From: Saprospiraceae bacterium
Lineage (GTDB): Bacteria > Bacteroidota > Bacteroidia > Chitinophagales > Saprospiraceae
Assembly: GCA_007128085.1 (NCBI GenBank)
Contig: SKYC01000069.1
Coordinates: 1 to 6,865 of the forward strand
Reading direction: 5' to 3'
DNA length: 6,865 bases
The position numbers were made by a program, and so were the translations under genes. The first letter of the stretch is position 1, and each line of letters begins with the position of its first letter. Under the pieces are notes generated by a model. The model searched no databases. It was not told where the DNA came from and saw only the letters and a program-made list of their open reading frames with translations. Below, piece by piece: positions 1 through 5,578 of this stretch.

Positions 1-408
1 GTCAGAACCTCTCAGGATCGAAAGGTTTATTACCTCGCCAAGCGATCCCTCTTCCGACCCCCGCTGGGATGGTTGTTGCGCTGGTTGGGTGGGTATCCCG
101 TGGACAGAAGTGGTAACCAGGGTCTCGTAGACTCCATAGTCGATATGTTCGGCCGCAGGAAAGAGTTCGCCATCGCCATTGCACCGGAGGCCACCCGGAG
201 ACGGGTGGATCACCTCCGCTCCGGTTTTTACTACATCGCAAAAAACGGGCGCATACCCATACAGCTCTCCGGTTTGGATTTCGGTAGCAAAACAGTGTTT
301 ATCCAAACCCCGTATTTGGCAGAGGGAACCTTCGATCAGGAAGAAGAAAAAATCAGAAAATTCTGGGGCAGCATGAAGGGTTATCACCCGGAAAAGGGTT
401 TTGGGTAA
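1..408 (+). CDS. PlsC-type 1-acyl-sn-glycerol-3-phosphate acyltransferase-like protein, C-terminal 135 residues (5' end outside window)
   Basis: The frame is open from base 1 and ends at TAA 406-408, so this is the 3' part of a gene that starts upstream. Family members of the short type are roughly 180-200 residues, so about 50 residues are missing, including the HxxxxD catalytic motif expected near the N-terminus. What remains matches the rest of the fold: a KRSLF..P.G..LRWLGGYPVDR segment (from base 40), the PEATRRR block at bases 184-204 (family motif PEGTR, involved in binding the phosphate of the acceptor), then SGFYYIAK and the PIQLSGLDFGSK strand. Known family role: transfer of an acyl chain to lysophosphatidate or a related acceptor at the inner membrane. 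The exact acceptor cannot be told. The Gly-to-Ala change in PEGTR is conservative. An internal TTG at base 73 is not the start, because conserved sequence lies before it. Confidence 0.85.
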   Translation, partial: VRTSQDRKVYYLAKRSLFRPPLGWLLRWLGGYPVDRSGNQGLVDSIVDMFGRRKEFAIAIAPEATRRRVDHLRSGFYYIAKNGRIPIQLSGLDFGSKTVFIQTPYLAEGTFDQEEEKIRKFWGSMKGYHPEKGFG

Positions 409-430
409 CCTCATTTTCTCCGGATTTACC

Positions 431-438
431 TACATTTG
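431..438 (+). promoter_or_regulatory. Candidate Bacteroidota -7 element (TACATTTG) before ligA
   Basis: TACATTTG fits the TAnnTTTG consensus of the Bacteroidota housekeeping sigma factor and lies 57 bases before the ligA ATG. The nearest TTG upstream (401-403) is 27 bases away, somewhat too far for the usual -33 spacing, so only the -7 half is convincing. If used, transcripts would start near 445. Six fixed bases occur by chance about 1.7 times per strand in a window this long, so the case rests on its position in the only gap before ligA. Confidence 0.35.
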
Positions 439-494
439 CTTTCTCTGTTGAACCTTATACGCCATCCAAAGTTTTTTTATAAATCCACTTTTCT

Positions 495-2627
495 ATGTAC
501 AGCGAAAAAGAGCAAAAGGCGCTGCTCGACAGCACGGAAAATTTTCTCGAAAGAATCCAGAGAAAGGACGCCCCCGAAATTAAAGAGATCGACCGTCTGA
601 AAGAAATTCTCCGCTACCACGAATGGAAGTACTACGTAAAAAATGACCCGGCCATTTCCGACCGGGAATACGATGCGCTGTTCAAAACACTGGAGTTTCT
701 GGAAGAGAGCCATCCCGACGCCATCACTCCCGATTCACCCACACAGCGCATCTCCGGGGACAGCTCGGGTGATTTTGCCACCGTCCGCCATCTCGAACCC
801 ATGTTGTCTCTCTCCAATTCATACAATCTGGAGGATCTGAAAAACTTCCACGACCAACTGCTTCGCAAACTCAAAGACGAAGGAGACCTCCAAATAGACT
901 ACGCGGCAGAACCCAAATACGACGGCAGCAGCATCTCCCTCCTCTACGAAAACGATCTCCTCGTGCGCGCAGCCACCCGCGGAAACGGCATCCAGGGCGA
1001 CGACATCACCCAAAATGTGCGCACCTTGAGAACCGTGCCTTTGCGGGTACCCTTTTCCAAATACGGCATCTACCGAGCCGAATTGAGGGGAGAAGCACTC
1101 ATCCGCCTCGATTTTTTTGAGGAATTGAACACCCAACGGGAAAAAGAGGGCAAGGCCCTGTTCGCCAATCCCAGAAATGCCGCCGCCGGGGGATTGCGTA
1201 TGAAAGACCCAGGAGAAACCGCCGGTCGGGGAATAGAGATGTTCGTCTATCAGATCGGCCACGCGAGCGATGCCGACGGGAACGACCTGCTGACCCGGTT
1301 TTCCACCCATACTGAAACCCTGAAAACGCTCGATCAACTGGGTTTCAGATCTTCCTATCCCGATCACCGGGTCTTCTCTTCTATGGACGAATTATTTCCC
1401 TATCTGGAGGAGTGGGAGATGCGACGCAGCGATTACCCCTATGAAATAGACGGTATGGTGGTCAAAGCCAACCGGCTGGATCTCCACAAAAAGGTGGGCA
1501 GTACCAGCCATCACCCCAGGTGGGCCATCGCCTTTAAATTCAAGGCCCGGCAAGCTACCAGCCGACTGAAAGAGGTCACCTATCAGGTGGGCAAAATCGG
1601 TACCATCACACCGGTGGCCAAAATTCAACCCGTTTCGCTGGCAGGGGTCACCATTTCCAGCGTTTCGCTGCACAACGAAGAGTTTATCCGCTCCAAAGAC
1701 ATACGCCTGGGCGACCGGGTTTTGGTGGAAAGGGCCGGAGACGTCATTCCCTATATCGTAAAAACCCTCCCCGAGTTCAGGGACAGCAGTCAAAAGGCCA
1801 TCCAATTTCCCGCTCTCTGTCCGGTCAACGATACGGATCAAGAGGTGAAGCTGGTAAAGATGCAGGACGAAGCGGCCTGGAGGTGCCCGGATTGCGTATG
1901 TGGAATGCAACCCCTTCAGAAAATGATCTTTTTCGTATCCAAAGATGCCATGGACATTGCCGGTTTGGGCAAAAGCCTCGTTGAGCGCTTTTTCAGGGAA
2001 AAAATGCTGACCGATATACCCGATCTCTACCGACTGGACTACGAAGCGATAAGCAAGATGGATGGCTTTGGGGAAAAGTCGGCCCAAAATCTCAAAAAAG
2101 CGGTGGAAGAATCCAAAGACCGGCCTTTAAAAAGACTGTTGTACGGTTTGGGAATCCACCACCTGGGCAAACGGGGCTCCGCCATTATTGCCGGTCAAAT
2201 TGAAGATGTGTTCGAACTCACCCAATGGACGGAAGAGGACTACAACAGCCTCAAAGACATCGGCCCTGTCCTCGCCAAAAATATGAGCGCATTTTTCCGG
2301 GACGAAAAAAACCTGGCCGTACTCAGGGAATTGCAGCAATTGGGTGTCAATACCCGCAGTACTCCGGAAGACAAACCCGCTGAGAAAATGGACGGCCCGC
2401 TGAGTGGGAAAACCATTTTATTTACCGGATCACTGCAAAAAGCCTCCAGAAAAGAGGCCCAAAAGGCCGCTGAAGCAGCAGGTGCCAGAAATATTTCCGC
2501 CGTCTCCTCCAATCTCAATTACCTGGTCGTGGGAGAAAAAGCGGGTTCCAAACTTAAAAAAGCCGAAAAAGTCGGTACGGTTGAAATTCTAACCGAAGAC
2601 GAATTTTACAAAATTATAGAATCATGA
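495..2627 (+). CDS. ligA: NAD-dependent DNA ligase LigA
   Basis: This 710-residue protein seals nicks in duplex DNA using NAD+, in replication and repair. The whole LigA domain order is present: Ia domain with the NAD-binding YYxxDxPxxSDxEYD region (residues about 46-60), adenylation domain with the nucleophile Lys141 in KYDG, the RGE motif (198-200) and EIDGMVVK (317-324), OB fold (about 345-435), zinc finger (442-469), helix-hairpin-helix repeats (about 485-600) and a C-terminal BRCT domain (about 633-710, with the GEKAGSKLKKA segment). Length is slightly above the usual 660-690 because of about 30 extra N-terminal residues. ATG 495 is the first start in frame near the homologous region and has no Shine-Dalgarno, as is normal in this phylum. 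The zinc finger is unusual: the second canonical Cys is Asn445, and an extra Cys467 lies between Cys464 and Cys469. The stop codon overlaps the next gene's ATG, implying translational coupling. Confidence 0.97.
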   Translation: MYSEKEQKALLDSTENFLERIQRKDAPEIKEIDRLKEILRYHEWKYYVKNDPAISDREYDALFKTLEFLEESHPDAITPDSPTQRISGDSSGDFATVRHLEPMLSLSNSYNLEDLKNFHDQLLRKLKDEGDLQIDYAAEPKYDGSSISLLYENDLLVRAATRGNGIQGDDITQNVRTLRTVPLRVPFSKYGIYRAELRGEALIRLDFFEELNTQREKEGKALFANPRNAAAGGLRMKDPGETAGRGIEMFVYQIGHASDADGNDLLTRFSTHTETLKTLDQLGFRSSYPDHRVFSSMDELFPYLEEWEMRRSDYPYEIDGMVVKANRLDLHKKVGSTSHHPRWAIAFKFKARQATSRLKEVTYQVGKIGTITPVAKIQPVSLAGVTISSVSLHNEEFIRSKDIRLGDRVLVERAGDVIPYIVKTLPEFRDSSQKAIQFPALCPVNDTDQEVKLVKMQDEAAWRCPDCVCGMQPLQKMIFFVSKDAMDIAGLGKSLVERFFREKMLTDIPDLYRLDYEAISKMDGFGEKSAQNLKKAVEESKDRPLKRLLYGLGIHHLGKRGSAIIAGQIEDVFELTQWTEEDYNSLKDIGPVLAKNMSAFFRDEKNLAVLRELQQLGVNTRSTPEDKPAEKMDGPLSGKTILFTGSLQKASRKEAQKAAEAAGARNISAVSSNLNYLVVGEKAGSKLKKAEKVGTVEILTEDEFYKIIES

Positions 2628-3346
2628 AACTGAGGTGGCTCTTCGCATTAACGGCCTTATTCTGGATGTCCTGCGGCAGCAGTGAGGGCGATGGTGAGGT
2701 CAAAATCACCCCTACGCAAGATCCCATTCTGGAATCCGATACCCTTTTTCAGGATGTGGAGGAAAAAGACCAGAGGGTGGAATTGCCCGCCCCGGATTAC
2801 GACACCACAGCCTGGGCAGAAATCCTGGAAGTGACGGATGGTATACACATCGATCTCAGGTACGCCACGGAAAACAACTTTACCGAAAAAGTTCTGTACG
2901 ATTGTCCGCGGTGTTTTTTGCGTCCCGAGGTAGCGGAAGCCCTGCGACTCGCTCAAATGGATCTGAAGGAAAAAGGCCTGGGCTTAAAAGTTTTTGATTG
3001 CTACCGCCCGCAGTTCGTGCAGGAAAAAATGTGGGAGATCATACCGGACCCCAATTACGTGGCCAATCCCAAAAGTGGATCCATGCACAGCCGCGGACTG
3101 GCCGTGGACGTCACTCTCACAGACAGCCTCGGCAATGAACTGGACATGGGTACGGATTTCGACTACTTTGGCGTGGAGGCCCACAGCGATTACCTGGAAT
3201 TGCCCACCCCGGTACTGGACAACCGGCAGCTTTTGCGCGAAACCATGGAAAATTACGGATTGATCGGCATTCGGACCGAATGGTGGCATTTTTCCATGCG
3301 CGGACTGAGTTATCCTCTGGACAGTATGAGGTGGGACTGTCCGTAA
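2624..3346 (+). CDS. Predicted lipoprotein D-alanyl-D-alanine dipeptidase (VanX/DdpX family, peptidase M15D)
   Basis: The 240-residue product looks like a zinc dipeptidase that cleaves D-Ala-D-Ala. Residues 1-17 form a lipoprotein-type signal (basic start, hydrophobic LFALTALFW, then Cys17; the lipobox WMSC is loose, as often in Bacteroidota), followed by an acidic linker to about residue 60. The catalytic domain shows all the VanX landmarks: YATENNF (80-86), the substrate-binding Arg128 in DCYRP, SMHSRGLAVDVTL with zinc ligands His155 and Asp162, LDMGTDFDYF (173-182), and TEWWHF with catalytic Glu219 and zinc ligand His222. The ATG overlaps the ligA stop (ATGA), so the pair is cotranscribed. 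No vanH, vanA/D-lactate ligase or vanRS gene is nearby, so a glycopeptide-resistance role is not supported. Recovery or turnover of cell-wall dipeptide outside the cytoplasm is an inference from the signal. A broader DD-peptidase role is less likely, given how closely the motifs match the dipeptidases. Confidence 0.88.
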   Translation: MKLRWLFALTALFWMSCGSSEGDGEVKITPTQDPILESDTLFQDVEEKDQRVELPAPDYDTTAWAEILEVTDGIHIDLRYATENNFTEKVLYDCPRCFLRPEVAEALRLAQMDLKEKGLGLKVFDCYRPQFVQEKMWEIIPDPNYVANPKSGSMHSRGLAVDVTLTDSLGNELDMGTDFDYFGVEAHSDYLELPTPVLDNRQLLRETMENYGLIGIRTEWWHFSMRGLSYPLDSMRWDCP

Positions 3347-3368
3347 GTGCAGCCCACAACTCCTGTTC

Positions 3369-3421
3369 GCGGCCAATAAAATTAAGGCACAAAACCATTT
3401 GAGCAATAAAGCACCGGCCGC
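3369..3421. repeat. 6-bp GC inverted repeat with 41-base loop between dipeptidase gene and moxR
   Basis: GCGGCC at 3369-3374 and GGCCGC at 3416-3421 are perfect inverted copies. The enclosed AT-rich loop contains CAATAAA twice (3374-3380 and 3404-3410). The right arm is followed by an A run, not a T run, so it does not look like an intrinsic terminator for the + strand genes. It may be a weak RNA structure or chance. Confidence 0.25.
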
Positions 3422-3495
3422 CAAAAAACAATTAAGCGTATTCCCCGTTTGAATAAACGTCGCTGAAACATAGGCGGTATTTTTTATCAAAATAC

Positions 3496-3503
3496 TACCT
3501 TTG
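3496..3503 (+). promoter_or_regulatory. Candidate Bacteroidota -7 element (TACCTTTG) for moxR
   Basis: TACCTTTG is a full match to TAnnTTTG and lies 37 bases before the moxR ATG, which predicts a short leader of about 30 bases. I find no TTG at the expected -33 distance, so the upstream half is weak. The A-rich leader holds CAGATAAA twice in tandem (3520-3527 and 3529-3536) directly before the start; A-rich sequence here is typical of starts in this phylum, which do not depend on a Shine-Dalgarno. Confidence 0.45.
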
Positions 3504-3540
3504 GCAATTTGAAAAATTACAGATAAAGCAGATAAAATTC

Positions 3541-4509
3541 ATGGCACAACAAAACGGTTCTGAAGTTAAAGCGGTTGACTCCCTGGCGGAGTCTTACGCA
3601 GCGCTGAAAAAAGAAATTTCCAAAGTCATTGTCGGACAGGATAAAGTCGTGGAAGCAGTGATCATATCGCTCTTCTCCAACGGCCACAGTCTACTGGTCG
3701 GAGTTCCCGGACTGGCAAAAACGCTGCTGGTTAGCACCATAGCAGAAGTACTCGACCTGGACTTTAAAAGAATTCAATTTACCCCCGACCTCATGCCCTC
3801 GGACATTACGGGCTCGCAAATACTGGGAGAAAACCGCCAGTTCAAATTCAACAAAGGACCTCTTTTTTCCAATATAGTGCTGGCCGATGAGATCAACCGA
3901 ACACCTCCAAAAACCCAGGCGGCACTGTTGGAGGCCATGCAGGAAAGACAGATCACCTCGGGTGGAAGGCTTTACAAACTCGACACCCCCTTCTTCGTTC
4001 TCGCTACGCAAAACCCCATCGAACAGGAGGGTACTTACCCCTTGCCCGAAGCTCAGTTGGACCGTTTCATGTTCAATATACCCCTCGATTACCCTTCTTA
4101 CGAAGAAGAGCTGCTGGTCGTAAAAACCACCACCGGGTTAAAAAAGGAAAATCTCAACCACATCCTCTCGGCCACTCAGATTCTGGAATATCAGGATCTC
4201 ATACGAAAAATACCCATTGCCGACAATGTACTGGAATACGCTGTATCCACCGTAAGTAAAACCCGACCCAATACGCCCCACGCGGCAGAAGTGGTCAATC
4301 AATACATCGGTTGGGGTGCCGGCCCACGGGCTTCGCAGTACCTCGTACTCGGTGCTAAATGCCACGCCGCCATTCGAGGAAAATACAGCCCCGATATCGA
4401 AGACGTGAAAGCGGTAGCCAAAAACGTATTGCGACACCGAATTGTAAGAAACTTTAAGGCAGAGGCTGAGGGTATGAACGAGGACGAGATCATCGATCAA
4501 TTGCTCTGA
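3541..4509 (+). CDS. MoxR-family AAA+ ATPase
   Basis: This 322-residue protein is a complete cytoplasmic AAA+ ATPase of the MoxR family, whose members act as chaperone-like remodelers that help load metals or mature partner proteins. Seen in the sequence: the N-terminal helix with VIVGQDKVVEAV (29-40), Walker A GVPGLAKT (54-61), FTPDLMPSDITG (80-91), Walker B IVLADEINR (112-120), the KTQAALLEAMQERQ segment (124-137), sensor 1 ATQNPIEQEGTYPLPEAQLD (155-174), and the C-terminal lid with GAGPRASQYL (259-268) carrying the sensor 2 arginine. Length is typical. MoxR genes of this type usually head an operon with DUF58 and von Willebrand factor A (Bat-like) genes. Here the next gene is convergent after only 15 bases, so the partners must be elsewhere. 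The start is supported by family length and the promoter candidate just upstream. Confidence 0.95.
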   Translation: MAQQNGSEVKAVDSLAESYAALKKEISKVIVGQDKVVEAVIISLFSNGHSLLVGVPGLAKTLLVSTIAEVLDLDFKRIQFTPDLMPSDITGSQILGENRQFKFNKGPLFSNIVLADEINRTPPKTQAALLEAMQERQITSGGRLYKLDTPFFVLATQNPIEQEGTYPLPEAQLDRFMFNIPLDYPSYEEELLVVKTTTGLKKENLNHILSATQILEYQDLIRKIPIADNVLEYAVSTVSKTRPNTPHAAEVVNQYIGWGAGPRASQYLVLGAKCHAAIRGKYSPDIEDVKAVAKNVLRHRIVRNFKAEAEGMNEDEIIDQLL

Positions 4510-4524
4510 TAAAAACGGGGTCGG

Positions 4525-5283
4525 TTATTTCAATTCGAGATGTACCGCATCGCCCACTTTGAGGTCCAGTAATTCAGCTGCAGAAAAGTTGTTGGCGGCA
4601 ATTTCCAGATGACCGGAAGAATTGAACCTGCACAGCACTTCGCCATAGGGCACGTCCATATAGTGGCGCGAAATTTCGCGCAGCGGTTCGTGGTTTTTGA
4701 AATAAATGGAAAAATTCCTCTTTCCCACCGCTTCCCGAAACAATTTTTCATCAATATTCAGCGTCAAATTGCCGAAGTGATCGACGAAGTTCACCACAGC
4801 GCGCAGGGTATCCGGACTGACAACCGGCTGAATCAACAACTTCTGATTGAGCTCAATTTCGAGTTCCAGTTCGCCCGGATCGGGTTTGAGTATGCGCGCT
4901 ACGCCATTGCTCAGCGCACGAATTACCGGATACTCGTCTCTGTACTTGATCGGAATGGATCCGGCGCGTTTCACATCCTCGAATACCAGGGAAAAAAGTC
5001 CGTTGTTGGGACCGATGAAAAAATGTCCGTTTTTTTCAAAAAAAACAATTTCGTTCTCATGACTGTAATGCGGTAAAACACAAGCGATGTGGATGGTTCC
5101 GGAGGGAAAGGCACTGTGTGCAGTCTTTAGCAAAAATGCCGCCTGCTTGATGTCGAAGGGATCGACCGAATGGCAGATGTCAAAAATTCTGGAATGGGGA
5201 AAACGACTGATCAGCAAGCCTTTTATCAAGCCGCGGGTGTATCCTTTGTCAGACCAATCCGTTGTCAGTGTTATGTCTGGCAT
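4525..5283 (-). CDS. Divergent DUF62-family (SAM hydroxide adenosyltransferase-like) protein
   Basis: The 252-residue product has the two-domain layout of DUF62 proteins, which hydrolyse S-adenosylmethionine to adenosine and methionine. N-terminal features are ITLTTDW (4-10, with the ribose-binding-type Asp9), KGLL (21-24), DICHSVDPFDI (35-45) and FPSGTIHIACV (59-69). C-terminal features are VDHFGNLTLNI (167-177, whose Asp168 and Asn172 correspond to methionine-binding residues) and NSSGHLEIAANN (221-232). Three catalytic positions appear changed by motif alignment: the Asp of VDPGVG is Leu70, the Arg a few residues on is Asn77, and the His before the RD pair is Lys113; PDNG is PNNG (92-95). 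As I recall, some of these changes are common in Bacteroidota members, but loss of the Asp is harder to reconcile with activity. Binding of SAM or another nucleoside is plausible; hydrolysis is uncertain. It is convergent with moxR and divergent from phoH, so probably a single-gene unit. The ATG at 5283 begins right at the first conserved strand. Confidence 0.85.
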   Translation of the reverse strand: MPDITLTTDWSDKGYTRGLIKGLLISRFPHSRIFDICHSVDPFDIKQAAFLLKTAHSAFPSGTIHIACVLPHYSHENEIVFFEKNGHFFIGPNNGLFSLVFEDVKRAGSIPIKYRDEYPVIRALSNGVARILKPDPGELELEIELNQKLLIQPVVSPDTLRAVVNFVDHFGNLTLNIDEKLFREAVGKRNFSIYFKNHEPLREISRHYMDVPYGEVLCRFNSSGHLEIAANNFSAAELLDLKVGDAVHLELK

Positions 5284-5305
5284 GTGTAAAAAGTAAAGTT
5301 CAGGT

Positions 5306-5313
5306 CAAAATTA
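5306..5313 (-). promoter_or_regulatory. Candidate Bacteroidota -7 element (TAATTTTG on minus strand) for the DUF62 gene
   Basis: Read on the minus strand, the bases are TAATTTTG, a full TAnnTTTG match. They lie 22 bases before the start codon, giving a leader of about 15 bases. No TTG is seen at -33 distance. A 14-bp palindrome occupies that place instead, which may mean activator dependence. Confidence 0.4.
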
Positions 5314-5327
5314 CAGCTTTATCTCGG

Positions 5328-5341
5328 ATTATTCGAATAAT
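5328..5341. promoter_or_regulatory. Perfect 14-bp palindrome, possible operator
   Basis: ATTATTCGAATAAT is its own reverse complement. It begins 15 bases upstream of the DUF62 -7 element, covering the -33 region, where a dimeric regulator could act. About 0.4 perfect 14-bp palindromes are expected by chance in a window this size, so location rather than rarity is the argument. No regulator gene is adjacent. Confidence 0.3.
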
Positions 5342-5449
5342 ACGCCTTATATGAAAAATCCTGTAGTTCCCCTCCCACAACACGGAATAATCCTTTTTTG
5401 GATTCCCGCAGCCGGACAGGATAAAAATGGGGAACCGACTGCCGGTAAA

Positions 5450-5478
5450 TTGCGTTAAGAATTCACATATAATTTTTG
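5450..5478 (+). promoter_or_regulatory. Candidate phoH promoter, TTG-N17-TA(N3)TTTG
   Basis: TTG at 5450-5452 is followed after 17 bases by TAATTTTTG (5470-5478), close to the TTG-N17-23-TAnnTTTG pattern with one extra base inside the -7 element. It is the only site in the divergent region with both halves. Transcripts would start near 5484-5488, giving a leader of about 90-95 bases before the likely phoH start, and that leader holds the competing hairpins. Confidence 0.45.
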
Positions 5479-5487
5479 TACCATAGA

Positions 5488-5547
5488 GGTGAAAAACTCA
5501 TTTTATTACTTACTATTGTACTTGAGTTGCAGCCGGTATTTTTCACC
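5488..5547 (+). promoter_or_regulatory. Structured phoH leader with competing 9-bp helix (antiterminator-like)
   Basis: GGTGAAAAA at 5488-5496 is perfectly complementary to TTTTTCACC at 5539-5547. Inside it, AACTCA (5495-5500) can pair with TGAGTT (5523-5528), nearly compatible with the outer helix. The right arm of the 9-bp helix takes up the loop and three bases of the right arm of the terminator-like hairpin at 5533-5549, so only one of the two can form. That is the layout of an attenuator or of a switch controlling access to a start. I recognise no known riboswitch class. Confidence 0.35.
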
Positions 5548-5555
5548 GGTTTTTT
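5533..5555 (+). terminator. Terminator-like hairpin with T run in the phoH leader
   Basis: CCGGT (5533-5537) and ACCGG (5545-5549) form a 5-bp GC-rich stem with a 7-base loop, directly followed by six Ts (5550-5555). The shape is that of a short intrinsic terminator. It lies about 65 bases after the predicted transcription start and before the coding region, so it could either attenuate phoH or end a small RNA. The stem is short and efficiency is unknown. Confidence 0.4.
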
Positions 5556-5578
5556 ATATTACTAACTAAAACCAAACG

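Noticed and set aside
819..1367. 182-codon minus-strand open frame inside ligA
   Set aside because: Antisense to the adenylation domain; a shadow of a highly conserved gene.
1392..2087. 231-codon open frame on the minus strand inside ligA
   Set aside because: It lies wholly antisense to well-conserved ligA codons and shows no recognisable domain; the long frame is a by-product of ligA codon use.
2624..3346. Vancomycin-resistance gene
   Set aside because: The VanX motifs are real, but no vanH, D-Ala-D-Lac ligase or vanRS gene is nearby and Gram-negative relatives carry such dipeptidases without resistance.
2984..3490. 168-codon minus-strand open frame across the dipeptidase gene and the following gap
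   Set aside because: Mostly antisense to the conserved catalytic domain; no motifs, and it covers the moxR upstream region without a promoter of its own.
4510..4524. Bidirectional terminator between moxR and the DUF62 gene
   Set aside because: The gap is 15 bases and I find no inverted repeat with T runs there or just inside the gene ends.
4609..5076. 155-codon plus-strand open frame opposite the DUF62 gene
   Set aside because: Antisense to a gene with clear family motifs; no recognisable features.
5389..5404. AATCC-T6-GGATT hairpin in the divergent region
   Set aside because: The T run is the loop, not the tail, and the stem is only 5 bp, so it does not work as a terminator.
5351..5458. 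35-codon ORF (MKNPVVPLPQHG...) in the divergent region
   Set aside because: Too short to judge, no promoter element before it, and its end overlaps the -33 of the phoH promoter candidate; could be chance.
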